A stretch of DNA of 64,000 nucleotides from JBELHR01 sp049606855 (GCA_049606855.1 JBMYVY010000002.1:186001-250000); one strand, 5' to 3'. Numbered from the stretch's first letter, positions 46,123 through 55,227 are shown. A program made the numbers and translations. The notes: generated by a model from the sequence alone, not told the origin.

Positions 46123-46130
46123 TATCTTTG
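46123..46130 (+). promoter_or_regulatory. Putative -7 promoter element for the mannosyltransferase-dihydroorotase operon
   Basis: It reads TATCTTTG (exact TAnnTTTG), 17 nt before the ATG at 46148. Confidence 0.5.
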
Positions 46131-46147
46131 CCCAGTAAGTATCAAAT

Positions 46148-46879
46148 ATGTCTGAAACACTTGTAATCATCCCAACCCTTAATGAAATTGAAAATATTGA
46201 GGATATCATTCACGCTGTTTTTAAACAAAAAAACGAGTATGACGTGTTGGTTGTAGATGATAAATCTTTAGATGGGACTCCTGAAAAAGTAAAAGAATTG
46301 CAATCCGTTTTTGTAAATCGGCTTTTTTTAATGAAAAGAAATGGACCGAAAGGTTTGGGGCGAGCGTATATTGATGGGTTTAAATGGGCCTTGGAAAAAG
46401 ACTATCAATATGTCATTGAGATGGATGCGGACTTTTCTCATGACCCAAATGACCTGGACCGGCTTAACAACACTTGCAAACAAGAGAATTTAGATGTCGT
46501 AGTTGGCTCTCGATATATCAATGGGGTTAATGTGGTAAACTGGCCCATGAAAAGAGTCTTACTTTCGTTTTTTGCTTCCAAATATGTAAAATTTATTACA
46601 GGTATATCCATAAATGATACCACAGCGGGTTTCGTTTGTTATAGTAGTAGGTTTCTCAAATCCCTCAATTTAGAGAACATTATGTTTGTCGGCTACGCCT
46701 TTCAAATTGAAATGAAATACAAAGCTTGGAAAAAAGGGTTTTCTCTTAAGGAGATATCCGTTATTTTTACGGACCGAACCAAGGGTAAGTCCAAAATGAA
46801 CGGTTCTATTATTAATGAAGCAGTTTTCGGGGTCATCAAATTGGCTTTGAATGGAAATAAAATAAAAAAACATGGCTAA
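46148..46879 (+). CDS. Polyprenol-phosphate mannosyltransferase-like GT2 enzyme
   Basis: This family 2 glycosyltransferase has 243 residues and no membrane domain. It begins VIIPTLNEIENI and shows VVDDKSLDGTPEKV near 34, GLGRAYIDGFKWAL near 67, the metal site MDADFSHDP near 94, VVGSRYINGV near 116 and FTDRTKGKSKMN near 207. These are the features of dolichol/polyprenol monophosphate mannose synthases. The product would be a lipid-linked sugar for cell-surface glycosylation. Its stop overlaps the next gene by 8 nt. Confidence 0.9.
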   Translation: MSETLVIIPTLNEIENIEDIIHAVFKQKNEYDVLVVDDKSLDGTPEKVKELQSVFVNRLFLMKRNGPKGLGRAYIDGFKWALEKDYQYVIEMDADFSHDPNDLDRLNNTCKQENLDVVVGSRYINGVNVVNWPMKRVLLSFFASKYVKFITGISINDTTAGFVCYSSRFLKSLNLENIMFVGYAFQIEMKYKAWKKGFSLKEISVIFTDRTKGKSKMNGSIINEAVFGVIKLALNGNKIKKHG

Positions 46880-48212
46880 GAAAACCCTAATTCAAAACGG
46901 GACACTTGTAAACGAAGGAAAGAAATTTCAATCCGATCTTTTAATTGAGGACGGTAGGATTTCTAAAATTGACAAAACCATTCCAGTTCAATCTGACATG
47001 AATGTTATTGATGCTAATGGGATGTTAGTACTTCCAGGCATGATTGATGATCAAGTTCATTTTAGAGAGCCAGGGTTAACGCACAAAGCAACGATCAGAA
47101 CAGAAAGTCGTGCAGCTGTTGCAGGAGGAATAACCTCGTTTATGGAAATGCCAAACACGAATCCTCAGACGACAACTCAAGAAAAACTAGAGGCTAAATT
47201 TGATGTTGCAGCAAAAGATTCCTTGGCCAATTATTCCTTTATGTTCGGAGGAACAAATGACAATCTTGACGAATTACTGAAAACAGATGGCAAAAAAGTT
47301 GCCGGTATAAAATTATTTTTAGGCTCATCTACTGGGAATATGCTGGTTGACAACCCGGATACTTTAAGAAATATATTTTCCTCAACCCAATTGCCTATAT
47401 CTGTGCATTGTGAGGACGAAGCTACCATTCGCAGCAATACTGAAAAAGCCATTGCGGAATTCGGAGAGGATATTCCAATCTCAGAGCACCCAAAAATCAG
47501 AAGTGTTGATGCCTGCTATATTTCCTCTTCTCAAGCCATAGCTTTGGCAAAGGAAACTGGGGCAAGACTTCATATTTTTCATTTATCCACAGCAAAAGAA
47601 ACCGCACTTTTAGAAAATGACAAACCTTTAAAGGATAAAAAAATAACTGCAGAGGTATGTGTTCATCATTTATGGTTTAGTGATGCAGATTATGCAGAAA
47701 AAGGCACTCATATAAAATGGAATCCGGCAGTCAAGTCACAAAGTGACCAGGATGCACTCTGGGAGGCCCTAAATGATGATCGCATTGATGTACTTGCAAC
47801 CGACCATGCACCTCATACTCTTGAGGAAAAATCCAACAAGTATTTAAAAGCTCCTTCTGGAGGACCTTTAGTTCAACACGCCCTAGTTGCTCTGTTGGAG
47901 GCCAGCAAAAAAGGCAAAATCAGCATTGAGAAATTAGTAGAAAAAGCCTGTCATAATCCAGCGATTTTGTTTGAAATAAACGAAAGAGGGTATTTAAGAG
48001 AAGGGTATTACGCAGATGTGGTTTTGATTAATCCAAACAAAAACTGGACCGTGACAAAAGATAATATTCTTTATCAGTGTGGATGGTCTCCTTTCGAAGG
48101 GGTGGAATTTTCTCATGAAGTTGACCGAACCTTTGTAAATGGAGAATTAGTATATCATCAAGGAAAAGTCTTAGAAAATCAAGCAGCAATGCGCTTAACA
48201 TTTAATCGATAA
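46872..48212 (+). CDS. Dihydroorotase (amidohydrolase family)
   Basis: This zinc amidohydrolase has 446 residues. The first metal motif is modified to DDQVHFREPGLTHK near 59, where the usual form is DxHxH, so the first metal-binding His is Gln. Other features are GGITSFMEMPNTNPQT near 88, ISVHCEDE near 176, HIFHLST near 234, DVLATDHAPH near 309 and APSGGPLVQH near 328. It is the Bacteroidota long form annotated as dihydroorotase (pyrimidine synthesis). With the altered metal motif, activity on dihydroorotate is not certain. Confidence 0.82.
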   Translation: MAKKTLIQNGTLVNEGKKFQSDLLIEDGRISKIDKTIPVQSDMNVIDANGMLVLPGMIDDQVHFREPGLTHKATIRTESRAAVAGGITSFMEMPNTNPQTTTQEKLEAKFDVAAKDSLANYSFMFGGTNDNLDELLKTDGKKVAGIKLFLGSSTGNMLVDNPDTLRNIFSSTQLPISVHCEDEATIRSNTEKAIAEFGEDIPISEHPKIRSVDACYISSSQAIALAKETGARLHIFHLSTAKETALLENDKPLKDKKITAEVCVHHLWFSDADYAEKGTHIKWNPAVKSQSDQDALWEALNDDRIDVLATDHAPHTLEEKSNKYLKAPSGGPLVQHALVALLEASKKGKISIEKLVEKACHNPAILFEINERGYLREGYYADVVLINPNKNWTVTKDNILYQCGWSPFEGVEFSHEVDRTFVNGELVYHQGKVLENQAAMRLTFNR

Positions 48213-48216
48213 TACG

Positions 48217-48621
48217 ATGAGATATATCTTTTTCTTCTTTTTACTCGCAGCTTGTAACAGTTCAACGATTTATGAAAAGCCCGAAAATCTCATTCCAGAG
48301 GATCAAATGGCTGAACTCATCGCAGATTTGGAAATTGCTCGTTATGCAAAAGGGAAGAAAAATTTAAACAAAGACAATAAACTAGACTATACTTTTTTAG
48401 TATATGAGAAGTACGGTATTGACAGCGCTCAATATGCGGAAAGCAATTTATACTATGTCTCGAAAATTGATCTCTATTTAAAAATTCACAATCATGCTAA
48501 GTCTATTTTATCAAATAAAAAAGACTTTTACGATTCCATTAAGTCAAGTCAAGATTCAATCGCAAGAAATAGATTGAAAGAAAAATCTTTGAAAAAGCCT
48601 ATTCCCAAGGATAGAAATTAG
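48217..48621 (+). CDS. DUF4296 domain-containing lipoprotein
   Basis: The protein has 134 residues. A short lipoprotein signal (YIFFFFLLAACNSS, Cys near 13) is followed by the DUF4296 motif PENLIPEDQMAELIADLEIARY and DYTFLVYEKYGIDSAQYAESNLYYVS. The function is unknown. It starts 4 nt after the dihydroorotase stop and overlaps the convergent epimerase gene by 23 nt. Confidence 0.8.
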   Translation: MRYIFFFFLLAACNSSTIYEKPENLIPEDQMAELIADLEIARYAKGKKNLNKDNKLDYTFLVYEKYGIDSAQYAESNLYYVSKIDLYLKIHNHAKSILSNKKDFYDSIKSSQDSIARNRLKEKSLKKPIPKDRN

Positions 48622-49606
48622 CTGTTTTACGAATAACCTCTTTGAGAGGTTCAAACTCAAAAGTTGGCAAGGCCTCCCTTACCTTCCTGTTGGAATAAAA
48701 CGTATGAGTTAAGATGGATTGAGCTGTATACTTTGTTATTCTTGGACCTTTTCCAGTTAGTTTATTCCTTAACCATTCATAGCGCCAGGCAAAACCTAAG
48801 GTTGATTTTGTTGCTCGTTTATAAGGAGCCTTAGTTCCCAAAGCAGAAGCCATTTCCAAAAATAAATCTTCGAAACTGATATTTTCAGAAACTAAAATAT
48901 ATCTATTATCTGTTATGGTAGAATCCATCAATGTTTTCATAACCTTGACCACGTCCCAGACCCCAACGAAGCCTGTTGACCCTGTTGTGTAGTATTTCAT
49001 TCCTCTGACCATTTTACGAAAGAGTGTTCCAGATCCTTGATTCCAATATCCGGGACCCAAGATTACTCCTGGATTCACGACGATGACCTTTAAACCTTCT
49101 TGTGAACCTCGCCAAACCTCAATTTCAGCACCGTATTTTGTAATTGCATAGCCATTTTTATCCGATTCAGAATTCCAATCTTCCTCTTCATTAGTTTCAC
49201 CTCCGTAGGGATTCTTTTCTACAGCAGCTATCGAGCTGACAAAACAAAACTTTTCAACCTCATGAGACAAACTGAGATTTACCATATTGGCAGTTCCTTC
49301 AATATTTGTTCTTCGCATGGCACTGTAATCTTGAGGCTTAAAAGAAATCAGGGCAGCACAATGATAAACTTGATTAACCCCCTCAAAACATGCCTCTAAC
49401 TCTGTTAATTCTAAAATATCAGCTTGTACCCATTGAATTTGATTAAACAAATCCAATTCATCGTATAAATCGAAAAGATTCTTGGTGTTAACCTTACTTT
49501 TATCAGATCTAAATGTTGCTCTTATAGCTTGATTGGGATTGGACTCCAAAATATGCAATAACATATGCCCTCCTACTAATCCGGTACCTCCTGTAACTAA
49601 AATCAT
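48599..49606 (-). CDS. NAD-dependent epimerase/dehydratase family protein
   Basis: This extended SDR has 335 residues. The Rossmann motif is VTGGTGLVGGHML at 4-16, the catalytic region has SSIAAVEKNPYGG near 122 and YAITKYGAE (YxxxK) near 151, and VVNPGVILGPGYW lies near 174. It resembles 3-beta-HSD/dihydroflavonol-reductase-like members rather than a defined sugar epimerase. The substrate is unknown. A minus-strand TATTTTTG (49619-49626) is the likely promoter. Confidence 0.85.
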   Translation of the reverse strand: MILVTGGTGLVGGHMLLHILESNPNQAIRATFRSDKSKVNTKNLFDLYDELDLFNQIQWVQADILELTELEACFEGVNQVYHCAALISFKPQDYSAMRRTNIEGTANMVNLSLSHEVEKFCFVSSIAAVEKNPYGGETNEEEDWNSESDKNGYAITKYGAEIEVWRGSQEGLKVIVVNPGVILGPGYWNQGSGTLFRKMVRGMKYYTTGSTGFVGVWDVVKVMKTLMDSTITDNRYILVSENISFEDLFLEMASALGTKAPYKRATKSTLGFAWRYEWLRNKLTGKGPRITKYTAQSILTHTFYSNRKVREALPTFEFEPLKEVIRKTANFYPWE

Positions 49607-49618
49607 GTATGAAAATTA

Positions 49619-49626
49619 CAAAAATA
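49619..49626 (-). promoter_or_regulatory. Putative -7 promoter element for the epimerase gene
   Basis: The minus strand reads TATTTTTG (exact TAnnTTTG), 12 nt before the ATG at 49606. Confidence 0.45.
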
Positions 49627-49654
49627 TTTCCTGTTATCTTTGGACTAATAGCTT

Positions 49655-49662
49655 TATATTTG
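49655..49662 (+). promoter_or_regulatory. Putative -7 promoter element for tyrS
   Basis: It reads TATATTTG (exact TAnnTTTG), 18 nt before the ATG at 49681. A second match, TATCTTTG, lies at 49635-49642. Both argue for the start at 49681. Confidence 0.45.
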
Positions 49663-49680
49663 GGCAAATTTTTTAAAAAC

Positions 49681-50973
49681 ATGAGCCAAGATTTCGTAAA
49701 AGAACTACAATGGAGAGGACTTGTCGCTGACATGATGCCTGGAACGGAAGAACAATTACAAAAGGAAGTTACGGCTGGATATATCGGTTTTGACCCTACT
49801 GCTGACTCGTTGCATATTGGAAGTTTGATTCCAATTATTATCCTAATGCATTTCCAAAAATCAGGACATAAACCAATTGCTTTGGTTGGTGGAGCTACTG
49901 GAATGATTGGAGATCCTTCAGGGAAATCTGCAGAGAGAAATCTTCTTGATGAAGAGACTTTAAATAAGAATATTGCAGGCGTAAAAGGTCAATTAGAGCG
50001 TTTTTTGGACTTCGATAATGAAGGAGAAAATGCTGCAGAACTTGTCAACAATTACGATTGGATGAAAGAATTCAGTTTGATTGATTTCGTTCGCGATATT
50101 GGAAAACACTTGACGGTAAACTACATGATGGCAAAGGAATCTGTAAAAAAGCGTCTTTCATCAGACTCTTCTGTCGGAATGTCATTTACAGAATTCACCT
50201 ACCAACTTTTCCAAGGTTATGACTTCTTACATTTATACGAAAACAAAAATGTAAAAATTCAAATGGGAGGTTCAGATCAATGGGGGAATATTACCTCAGG
50301 AACTGAATTAATAAGAAGAAAAGCCCAAGGAAAGGCTTATGCGCTGACTTGTCCATTGATTACAAAAGCAGATGGAAGTAAATTTGGAAAATCAGAAGGA
50401 GGCAACATTTGGTTGGATAAAAACCGAACTTCTCCTTATAAATTTTACCAATACTGGTTGAATACCTCAGATGAAGATGCGGAAAGCTATATCAAGAAAT
50501 TCACTTTCCTAAATCAAGAACAAGTAGAGCAATTAATTGCTGAACATAGGGAAGCTCCTCACATGAGATTGTTGCAAAAAACTTTAGCCAAAGAGGTGAC
50601 AGTTTTAGTTCATTCTGAGGCGGATTATGAGAATGCACTGATTGCTTCAAGTATATTATTTGGGAAATCAACTGCCGAAGATTTAAAATCATTAGACGAG
50701 CAAACCTTTTTAGATGTTTTCGATGGGGTAACTCAAGCCGAAATTTCTAAACAAGCTATAGAAAATGGATTGGATATCGTTGCTGCCTTTGCAGATACGG
50801 GTTTTATGAAATCTAATGGTGAAGCCAGAAGAGCGCTAAAAGAAAACGCAGTTTCAGTGAACAAAACCAAAGTCAAGGAAGACTTTGTCATTAATTCATC
50901 GGACTTAATTTCTGGAAAATACGTTTTACTACAACGCGGAAAGAAAACTTACTTTTTACTCAAAGTAATTTAA
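49681..50973 (+). CDS. tyrS: Tyrosine--tRNA ligase
   Basis: This class I aminoacyl-tRNA synthetase charges tRNA-Tyr. The 430-residue protein has the HIGH-type motif DPTADSLHIGSL near 33, QMGGSDQWGNITSGTELIRR near 196, the KMSKS counterpart ADGSKFGKSEGG near 231 and a C-terminal S4 RNA-binding domain (GEARRALKENAVSVNK near 380). The start at 49681 (MSQDFVKELQWRG) is canonical; the upstream in-frame ATG would add a hydrophobic stretch not seen in the family. Confidence 0.96.
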   Translation: MSQDFVKELQWRGLVADMMPGTEEQLQKEVTAGYIGFDPTADSLHIGSLIPIIILMHFQKSGHKPIALVGGATGMIGDPSGKSAERNLLDEETLNKNIAGVKGQLERFLDFDNEGENAAELVNNYDWMKEFSLIDFVRDIGKHLTVNYMMAKESVKKRLSSDSSVGMSFTEFTYQLFQGYDFLHLYENKNVKIQMGGSDQWGNITSGTELIRRKAQGKAYALTCPLITKADGSKFGKSEGGNIWLDKNRTSPYKFYQYWLNTSDEDAESYIKKFTFLNQEQVEQLIAEHREAPHMRLLQKTLAKEVTVLVHSEADYENALIASSILFGKSTAEDLKSLDEQTFLDVFDGVTQAEISKQAIENGLDIVAAFADTGFMKSNGEARRALKENAVSVNKTKVKEDFVINSSDLISGKYVLLQRGKKTYFLLKVI

Positions 50974-50980
50974 ATATTTT

Positions 50981-51010
50981 AAGGCCATCTCGAAAGATTT
51001 GGCCTTTTTT
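50981..51010. terminator. Intrinsic terminator between tyrS and the LuxE-like gene
   Basis: Arms AAGGCCA-TCT and AGA-TTTGGCCTT (50981-51006) form a stem with a small bulge and loop CGAA, followed by a T run into 51010. Confidence 0.75.
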
Positions 51011-51968
51011 ATTGGACCAGTAAATTACATCCTCGGATATCGGAATTATCAAATCGTCCAAGGATTTCGAAACCACCATCTTCATGCATACGACCCAAAT
51101 CTTGGGTGGCAATAAAAGAGCAACTGAAACGATTCGCTAAATCGATTACATTGATTCCGCCACCCTTTCCAATCGGAAGTAAGCTCAAAGCATCTTCAGG
51201 GTCTCTAATCAAAACACGCATCCAAGAAGGGCTGTAAAAAACACCATCTCCCTTTGAATAGGCTTGAGATAAAAGTTCAGTCATTCCGTATTCTGAATGA
51301 ATTTTATCCACTCCGAACCCCCTACTCAAAACCTCATGTAATTCAGCACGAATCATCTCTTTTCGTCGACCTTTCATACCGCCTGTTTCCATAATGATCG
51401 TGTTCTGTAAGCGAAATTGATACTTATCTAATAAATCTAAAAGCGCAAAAGAAACACCAATAAGCAAAACTTGTTTTCCTTCTTGATCTAAGTGGTTTAA
51501 AGTTTGGGCTAATTCATCTAAATTATTCAAATAGAATCCAGATTCTTTTTGTTTCGATCGCTTGATTAAATCATCAACCATGTAAATCAAGGAAGAACCT
51601 TCTCGTTCAAGATAAGCTGGAAGCAAGGCCAAAATCACTAAATCCTCGGGAGTTCCATAAAACTCTTCAAAGGCTGTTAAATAGGACTCTTCATACCAAG
51701 AAAGCTCTTTTACAAAATGCTTACTTTGACTCATTCCCGTAGTTCCAGAGCTCAAAAAAATCTGTTGAGGAACATCGTTCCCTACGGTCACTTGAAAATC
51801 CTTAAAAAAAGAAATCGGCATAAAAGGGATGTCTTCGATTCTCTTTATTTCGCTAGGGTTTTTGCCTAGAAAATTGAGAAACTTTTGATACACTGGATTT
51901 TCAACTGCTTGAAAGTAAAAAGTTTCAAGAGCGGCCTGTTCAAAGTTCGTGTTTAGTAAATTCCGCAT
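51009..51968 (-). CDS. LuxE-like acyl-protein synthetase / acyltransferase family protein
   Basis: The protein has 319 residues and a compact adenylate-forming fold. IEDIPFMPISFFKDFQV near 42 and the nucleotide loop IFLSSGTTGMSQSKH near 70 match the LuxE/acyl-protein synthetase family. Further segments are METGGMKGRRKEM near 192 and HSEYGMTELLSQAYS near 219. LuxE activates fatty acids for reductases, and in Bacteroidota the role of these proteins is unknown. A minus-strand TATTTTTG (51995-52002) is the likely promoter. Confidence 0.82.
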   Translation of the reverse strand: MRNLLNTNFEQAALETFYFQAVENPVYQKFLNFLGKNPSEIKRIEDIPFMPISFFKDFQVTVGNDVPQQIFLSSGTTGMSQSKHFVKELSWYEESYLTAFEEFYGTPEDLVILALLPAYLEREGSSLIYMVDDLIKRSKQKESGFYLNNLDELAQTLNHLDQEGKQVLLIGVSFALLDLLDKYQFRLQNTIIMETGGMKGRRKEMIRAELHEVLSRGFGVDKIHSEYGMTELLSQAYSKGDGVFYSPSWMRVLIRDPEDALSLLPIGKGGGINVIDLANRFSCSFIATQDLGRMHEDGGFEILGRFDNSDIRGCNLLVQ

Positions 51969-51994
51969 AGGGATTAAATTTCCAGCTTAGGCAA

Positions 51995-52002
51995 CAAAAA
52001 TA
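51995..52002 (-). promoter_or_regulatory. Putative -7 promoter element for the LuxE-like gene
   Basis: The minus strand reads TATTTTTG (exact TAnnTTTG), 26 nt before the start codon at 51968. Confidence 0.4.
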
Positions 52003-52016
52003 ACTATAAATTATTG

Positions 52017-52024
52017 TAGTTTTG
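52017..52024 (+). promoter_or_regulatory. Putative -7 promoter element for the aldehyde dehydrogenase gene
   Basis: It reads TAGTTTTG (exact TAnnTTTG), 27 nt before the ATG at 52052. Confidence 0.45.
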
Positions 52025-52051
52025 GTCGTACTAAACAAAACTTATTGATAT

Positions 52052-53575
52052 ATGGAACAAGCTTTTATTGCACAGTTAGGGCTTAAAGCTCATAATAATG
52101 GAGTCTCTACTGGACTTGATAATTTTGGGTCTGGGCCTCTTATTGAATCTTATTCTCCGGTGGATGGAAAACTCATTGGAAGTGTAAGCTCAGCGACTAA
52201 AGAGGATTATGAAAAAGTCATGGAGAAAGCGACTACTGCTTTCAAAACCTTTAGAACGATGCCCGCTCCTTTAAGAGGAGAAATTGTGCGTCAATTTGGA
52301 GAAAAATTACGAGAATTAAAACAACCACTTGGTGAACTTGTTTCTTACGAAATGGGTAAATCACTGCAAGAGGGTCTTGGAGAAGTTCAAGAAATGATAG
52401 ATATCTGTGACTTTGCAGTTGGATTGTCCAGACAATTACACGGATTGACTATGCATTCTGAGCGTCCAGGACACCGCATGTATGAACAATATCACCCTTT
52501 AGGTGTGGTGGGTATCATTTCAGCATTTAACTTCCCTGTTGCCGTTTGGGCTTGGAATACAGCCTTAGCTTGGGTATGCGGAGATGTATGTGTTTGGAAA
52601 CCATCAGAAAAAGCGCCTCTTTGTGGAGTAGCTTGTCAAAATATAATTGCAGAAGTATTGAAAGAAAATGATTTACCAGAAGGAATTTCTTGTTTGGTAA
52701 ATGGAGATTACCAAGTTGGAGAATTCTTGTCAACAGATACTCGTGTACCTCTAGTATCAGCCACCGGTTCTACTCGTATGGGTAAAATCGTTTCTTCTAA
52801 AGTAGCTGGTCGTTTAGGGAAGTCATTACTTGAACTAGGTGGAAATAATGCCATCATCGTTACACCAGAAGCAGATTTGAAAATGACCATTATCGGAGCT
52901 GTATTTGGAGCTGTTGGAACTGCTGGTCAACGTTGTACATCAACAAGACGATTGATCATCCATGAAAGTCTATATGATAAAGTAAAAGACGCATTAGTTT
53001 CAGCCTACGGTCAGTTGAAAATCGGTAACCCTTTAGATGAATCTAATCATGTAGGGCCACTTATTGATAAAGATGCTGTAGCCATGTATGAGGCGGCTAT
53101 TGCCAAAGCTAAAGAAGAAGGTGGAAACGTAATTGTGGAAGGTGGAGTCTTAGATGGTTTCGAATCTGGTTGTTATGTAAAACCTGCGATTATAGAGGCC
53201 GAAAATCAATTCGAAATTGTACAACACGAAACCTTTGCACCGATTCTTTATTTGATGAAGTACACTGGAGAAGTTGAAAATGCAATTGCAATGCAAAACG
53301 GAGTTGCTCAAGGATTATCCTCAGCAATCATGACTAATAACTTAAGATCTGCAGAAAAATTCCTTTCTCATGCAGGATCTGATTGTGGTATCGCAAATGT
53401 AAACATTGGTACGTCAGGAGCAGAAATTGGGGGTGCCTTCGGAGGTGAAAAAGAAACCGGTGGAGGACGTGAAAGTGGTTCTGATGCATGGAAGGTATAT
53501 ATGAGAAGACAAACCAATACCATAAACTACACAACTGAGCTGCCCTTGGCACAAGGAATCAAATTTGATTTATAA
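52052..53575 (+). CDS. Aldehyde dehydrogenase, ALDH7-type
   Basis: This NAD(P)-dependent dehydrogenase has 507 residues. Motifs seen are GVVGIISAFNFPVAVWAWN near 152, VWKPSEKAP near 183, the NAD pocket SATGSTRMGK near 235, the general-base Glu in LLELGGNNAIIV near 260 and the catalytic Cys in GTAGQRCTSTRRL near 290. The match to antiquitin/alpha-aminoadipic semialdehyde dehydrogenases suggests a role in lysine breakdown or osmoprotection. No other lysine-catabolic gene is adjacent. Confidence 0.9.
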   Translation: MEQAFIAQLGLKAHNNGVSTGLDNFGSGPLIESYSPVDGKLIGSVSSATKEDYEKVMEKATTAFKTFRTMPAPLRGEIVRQFGEKLRELKQPLGELVSYEMGKSLQEGLGEVQEMIDICDFAVGLSRQLHGLTMHSERPGHRMYEQYHPLGVVGIISAFNFPVAVWAWNTALAWVCGDVCVWKPSEKAPLCGVACQNIIAEVLKENDLPEGISCLVNGDYQVGEFLSTDTRVPLVSATGSTRMGKIVSSKVAGRLGKSLLELGGNNAIIVTPEADLKMTIIGAVFGAVGTAGQRCTSTRRLIIHESLYDKVKDALVSAYGQLKIGNPLDESNHVGPLIDKDAVAMYEAAIAKAKEEGGNVIVEGGVLDGFESGCYVKPAIIEAENQFEIVQHETFAPILYLMKYTGEVENAIAMQNGVAQGLSSAIMTNNLRSAEKFLSHAGSDCGIANVNIGTSGAEIGGAFGGEKETGGGRESGSDAWKVYMRRQTNTINYTTELPLAQGIKFDL

Positions 53576-53585
53576 AACACAAAAG

Positions 53586-53610
53586 CCCGAGTTCAAACTC
53601 GGGTTTTTTT
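53586..53610. terminator. Bidirectional intrinsic terminator
   Basis: Arms CCCGAGT and ACTCGGG (53586-53603) with loop TCAA are followed by seven T. It serves the convergent dehydrogenase and phosphatase genes. Confidence 0.85.
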
Positions 53611-54340
53611 ATACTGTTCTCCCAAATTCGTCAGGATATAAAAGTTTAATTTCTGTACTCTGAATGAAGGATTTTGAGTTGACATCAAATGCTGTTAATT
53701 TACCCGAATTAAACCCACCTCCAGTATCTATATTAAACATTGAGTGACGAATAATAGGAACGTCTTTTCCCAATCTCAATGTCGGTGTATGCCCAATATA
53801 CACCTCTTTATATAAATTCAATCTGGCTGGATATAACGGATCAGTTTTAGAAAGGTCTAGAGGAGTCGCACAAGCAAGTTCCCATAAGGTTCTGTCCCAA
53901 TAAAATAATTTATCAAACCACTCTTGATCCACTCCTTTGAGATTAGTAAATCCTCCGTGAACAAATAATCTATTCTCTTGATCAATATGATAATTTACTA
54001 AAGATCTCAAAAAATTCGCATGTGATTCAACCTTTTCAGGTCGACGCTCATAGGCGTCCTTGGAAGATTGCCCTCCGTGTTTCAACCATTTTTCATGTGC
54101 TCTTCCTTTTTCAAAATAATCTAAGAGCAATTGATCGTGGTTACCTCTAATAAATACACAAGAATATTCCTGCTGAAATTCCAATAAAAAATCTATAACT
54201 TCAACAGCCTCAGACCAAGCGTCGGTATAATCTCCCAAAAAAATAAATTCGTCCTCTTTACGGGGCTCAACTTTACCTATAAGTTCTTTTAACGCTCTGA
54301 AAGCACCATGTATATCTCCTATGACAAATTTTCTTTTCAA
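53609..54340 (-). CDS. Metallophosphoesterase (PPP-type Ser/Thr phosphatase-like)
   Basis: This calcineurin-like phosphoesterase has 243 residues and the ordered metal motifs GDIHGAF at 8-14, FLGDYTDAW near 34 and FIRGNHDQLL near 64. Later His-bearing segments are LFVHGGF near 124 and VYIGHTPTL near 177. It resembles bacterial PrpA/ApaH-like phosphatases; the target is unknown. Its start overlaps the stop of the SDR gene by 4 nt. Confidence 0.87.
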   Translation of the reverse strand: MKRKFVIGDIHGAFRALKELIGKVEPRKEDEFIFLGDYTDAWSEAVEVIDFLLEFQQEYSCVFIRGNHDQLLLDYFEKGRAHEKWLKHGGQSSKDAYERRPEKVESHANFLRSLVNYHIDQENRLFVHGGFTNLKGVDQEWFDKLFYWDRTLWELACATPLDLSKTDPLYPARLNLYKEVYIGHTPTLRLGKDVPIIRHSMFNIDTGGGFNSGKLTAFDVNSKSFIQSTEIKLLYPDEFGRTV

Positions 54341-55077
54341 AGATCTTTTTTTAATTGAGTTGAGGATGCTTGAGCACTTGGCAAAACCAATAAGTCAGTA
54401 ATATTTACATGATAGGGGCGAGAAACTACAAAATCAACAATTTCAGCAATGTCTGTAGCTTGAAGTGGATCATAGCCCTTGTACACTTGTGCAGAACGCT
54501 CTTGATCACCTTTAAAACGAACCATAGAAAAATTTGTTTCTACCAAGCCTGGGTGAATGGCGCCAACTTTGATTCGGGTGTCGTTAAGGTCTTTTCTCAT
54601 CCCTTCAGTAATCGCATCCACAGCCTTCTTAGAAGCGCAATAAACAGTACCGTTAGCATAAACATCTTTAGCAGCTAAAGAACCAATGTTGATAACATGG
54701 CCGGAATCATTGTTGAGCATTGTAGGAAGGATGGCTTTGGTCACGTATAAGAGGCCCTTGACATTAATATCTATCATCGCATCCCAATCATCGATATCCC
54801 CTTGTTGTATATTTGATAGCCCATGGGCATTACCAGCATTGTTAATTAAAATATCTACGGTCTTAATAGATTTTAACTGAGAAAATACTTGCTCCTTATT
54901 TCTAACGTCAAATACCAATTTAAAACAAGTAGTATCTTCCTCGAGATCCATCATTAACTCCGTTAATTTCTCCTCATTACGCCCACAAAGAATTAGCGTA
55001 TAACCACGTTTGGCAAACAAGCGAGCTATGGCCTCACCTATACCCGAACTCGCTCCAGTAATCAATGCTGTTTTCAT
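54337..55077 (-). CDS. Short-chain dehydrogenase/reductase (SDR)
   Basis: This classical SDR of 246 residues has the cofactor loop GASSGIGEAIARLFAKRG near 7, NNAGNAHG near 80, catalytic Ser in NIGSLAAKD near 131 and YCASKKAV (YxxxK) near 147. It is closest to YdfG-type oxidoreductases acting on 3-hydroxy acids. The minus-strand near-consensus TATCTTTA at 55082-55089 ends 4 nt before the ATG, so a leaderless start is possible. The array at 55.1-55.6 kb lies directly upstream. Confidence 0.9.
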   Translation of the reverse strand: MKTALITGASSGIGEAIARLFAKRGYTLILCGRNEEKLTELMMDLEEDTTCFKLVFDVRNKEQVFSQLKSIKTVDILINNAGNAHGLSNIQQGDIDDWDAMIDINVKGLLYVTKAILPTMLNNDSGHVINIGSLAAKDVYANGTVYCASKKAVDAITEGMRKDLNDTRIKVGAIHPGLVETNFSMVRFKGDQERSAQVYKGYDPLQATDIAEIVDFVVSRPYHVNITDLLVLPSAQASSTQLKKDL

Positions 55078-55096
55078 TATATAAAGATATAAAAAA

Positions 55097-55119
55097 AGCC
55101 ACTTCCAAAGGAAGTGGCT
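55097..55119. terminator. Hairpin H1 of the tandem array
   Basis: Arms AGCCACTTCC and GGAAGTGGCT form a perfect 10-bp stem with loop AAA. On the minus strand it is followed by seven T, a full intrinsic terminator just before the SDR promoter region. Confidence 0.8.
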
Positions 55120-55123
55120 TCTA

Positions 55124-55191
55124 TTTTAATTGGCTAACCAAAACCAATCAAAAATCAACTAACCAAACTTTATTTTATGAAAACTTAAACT
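55124..55191. repeat. Tandem array, conserved segment copy 1
   Basis: This 68-nt copy (plus strand begins TTTTAATTGGCTAACC) is identical to copies 2 and 3 over its first 50 nt. It continues identically with copy 2, apart from one T, through the mini-frame ATGAAAACTTAA (55178-55189). It lies between H1 and H2. The unit that contains it lacks the sigma-54-like box. Confidence 0.9.
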
Positions 55192-55227
55192 ATGTTTAAG
55201 GAACGTACTCTTTTAAAGGTTTTTGAA

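Noticed and set aside
45979..46147. Possible RNA gene in the 170-nt gap before the mannosyltransferase
   Set aside because: It is AT-rich sequence without a stable stem or tRNA-like arms; only promoter-like elements are visible.
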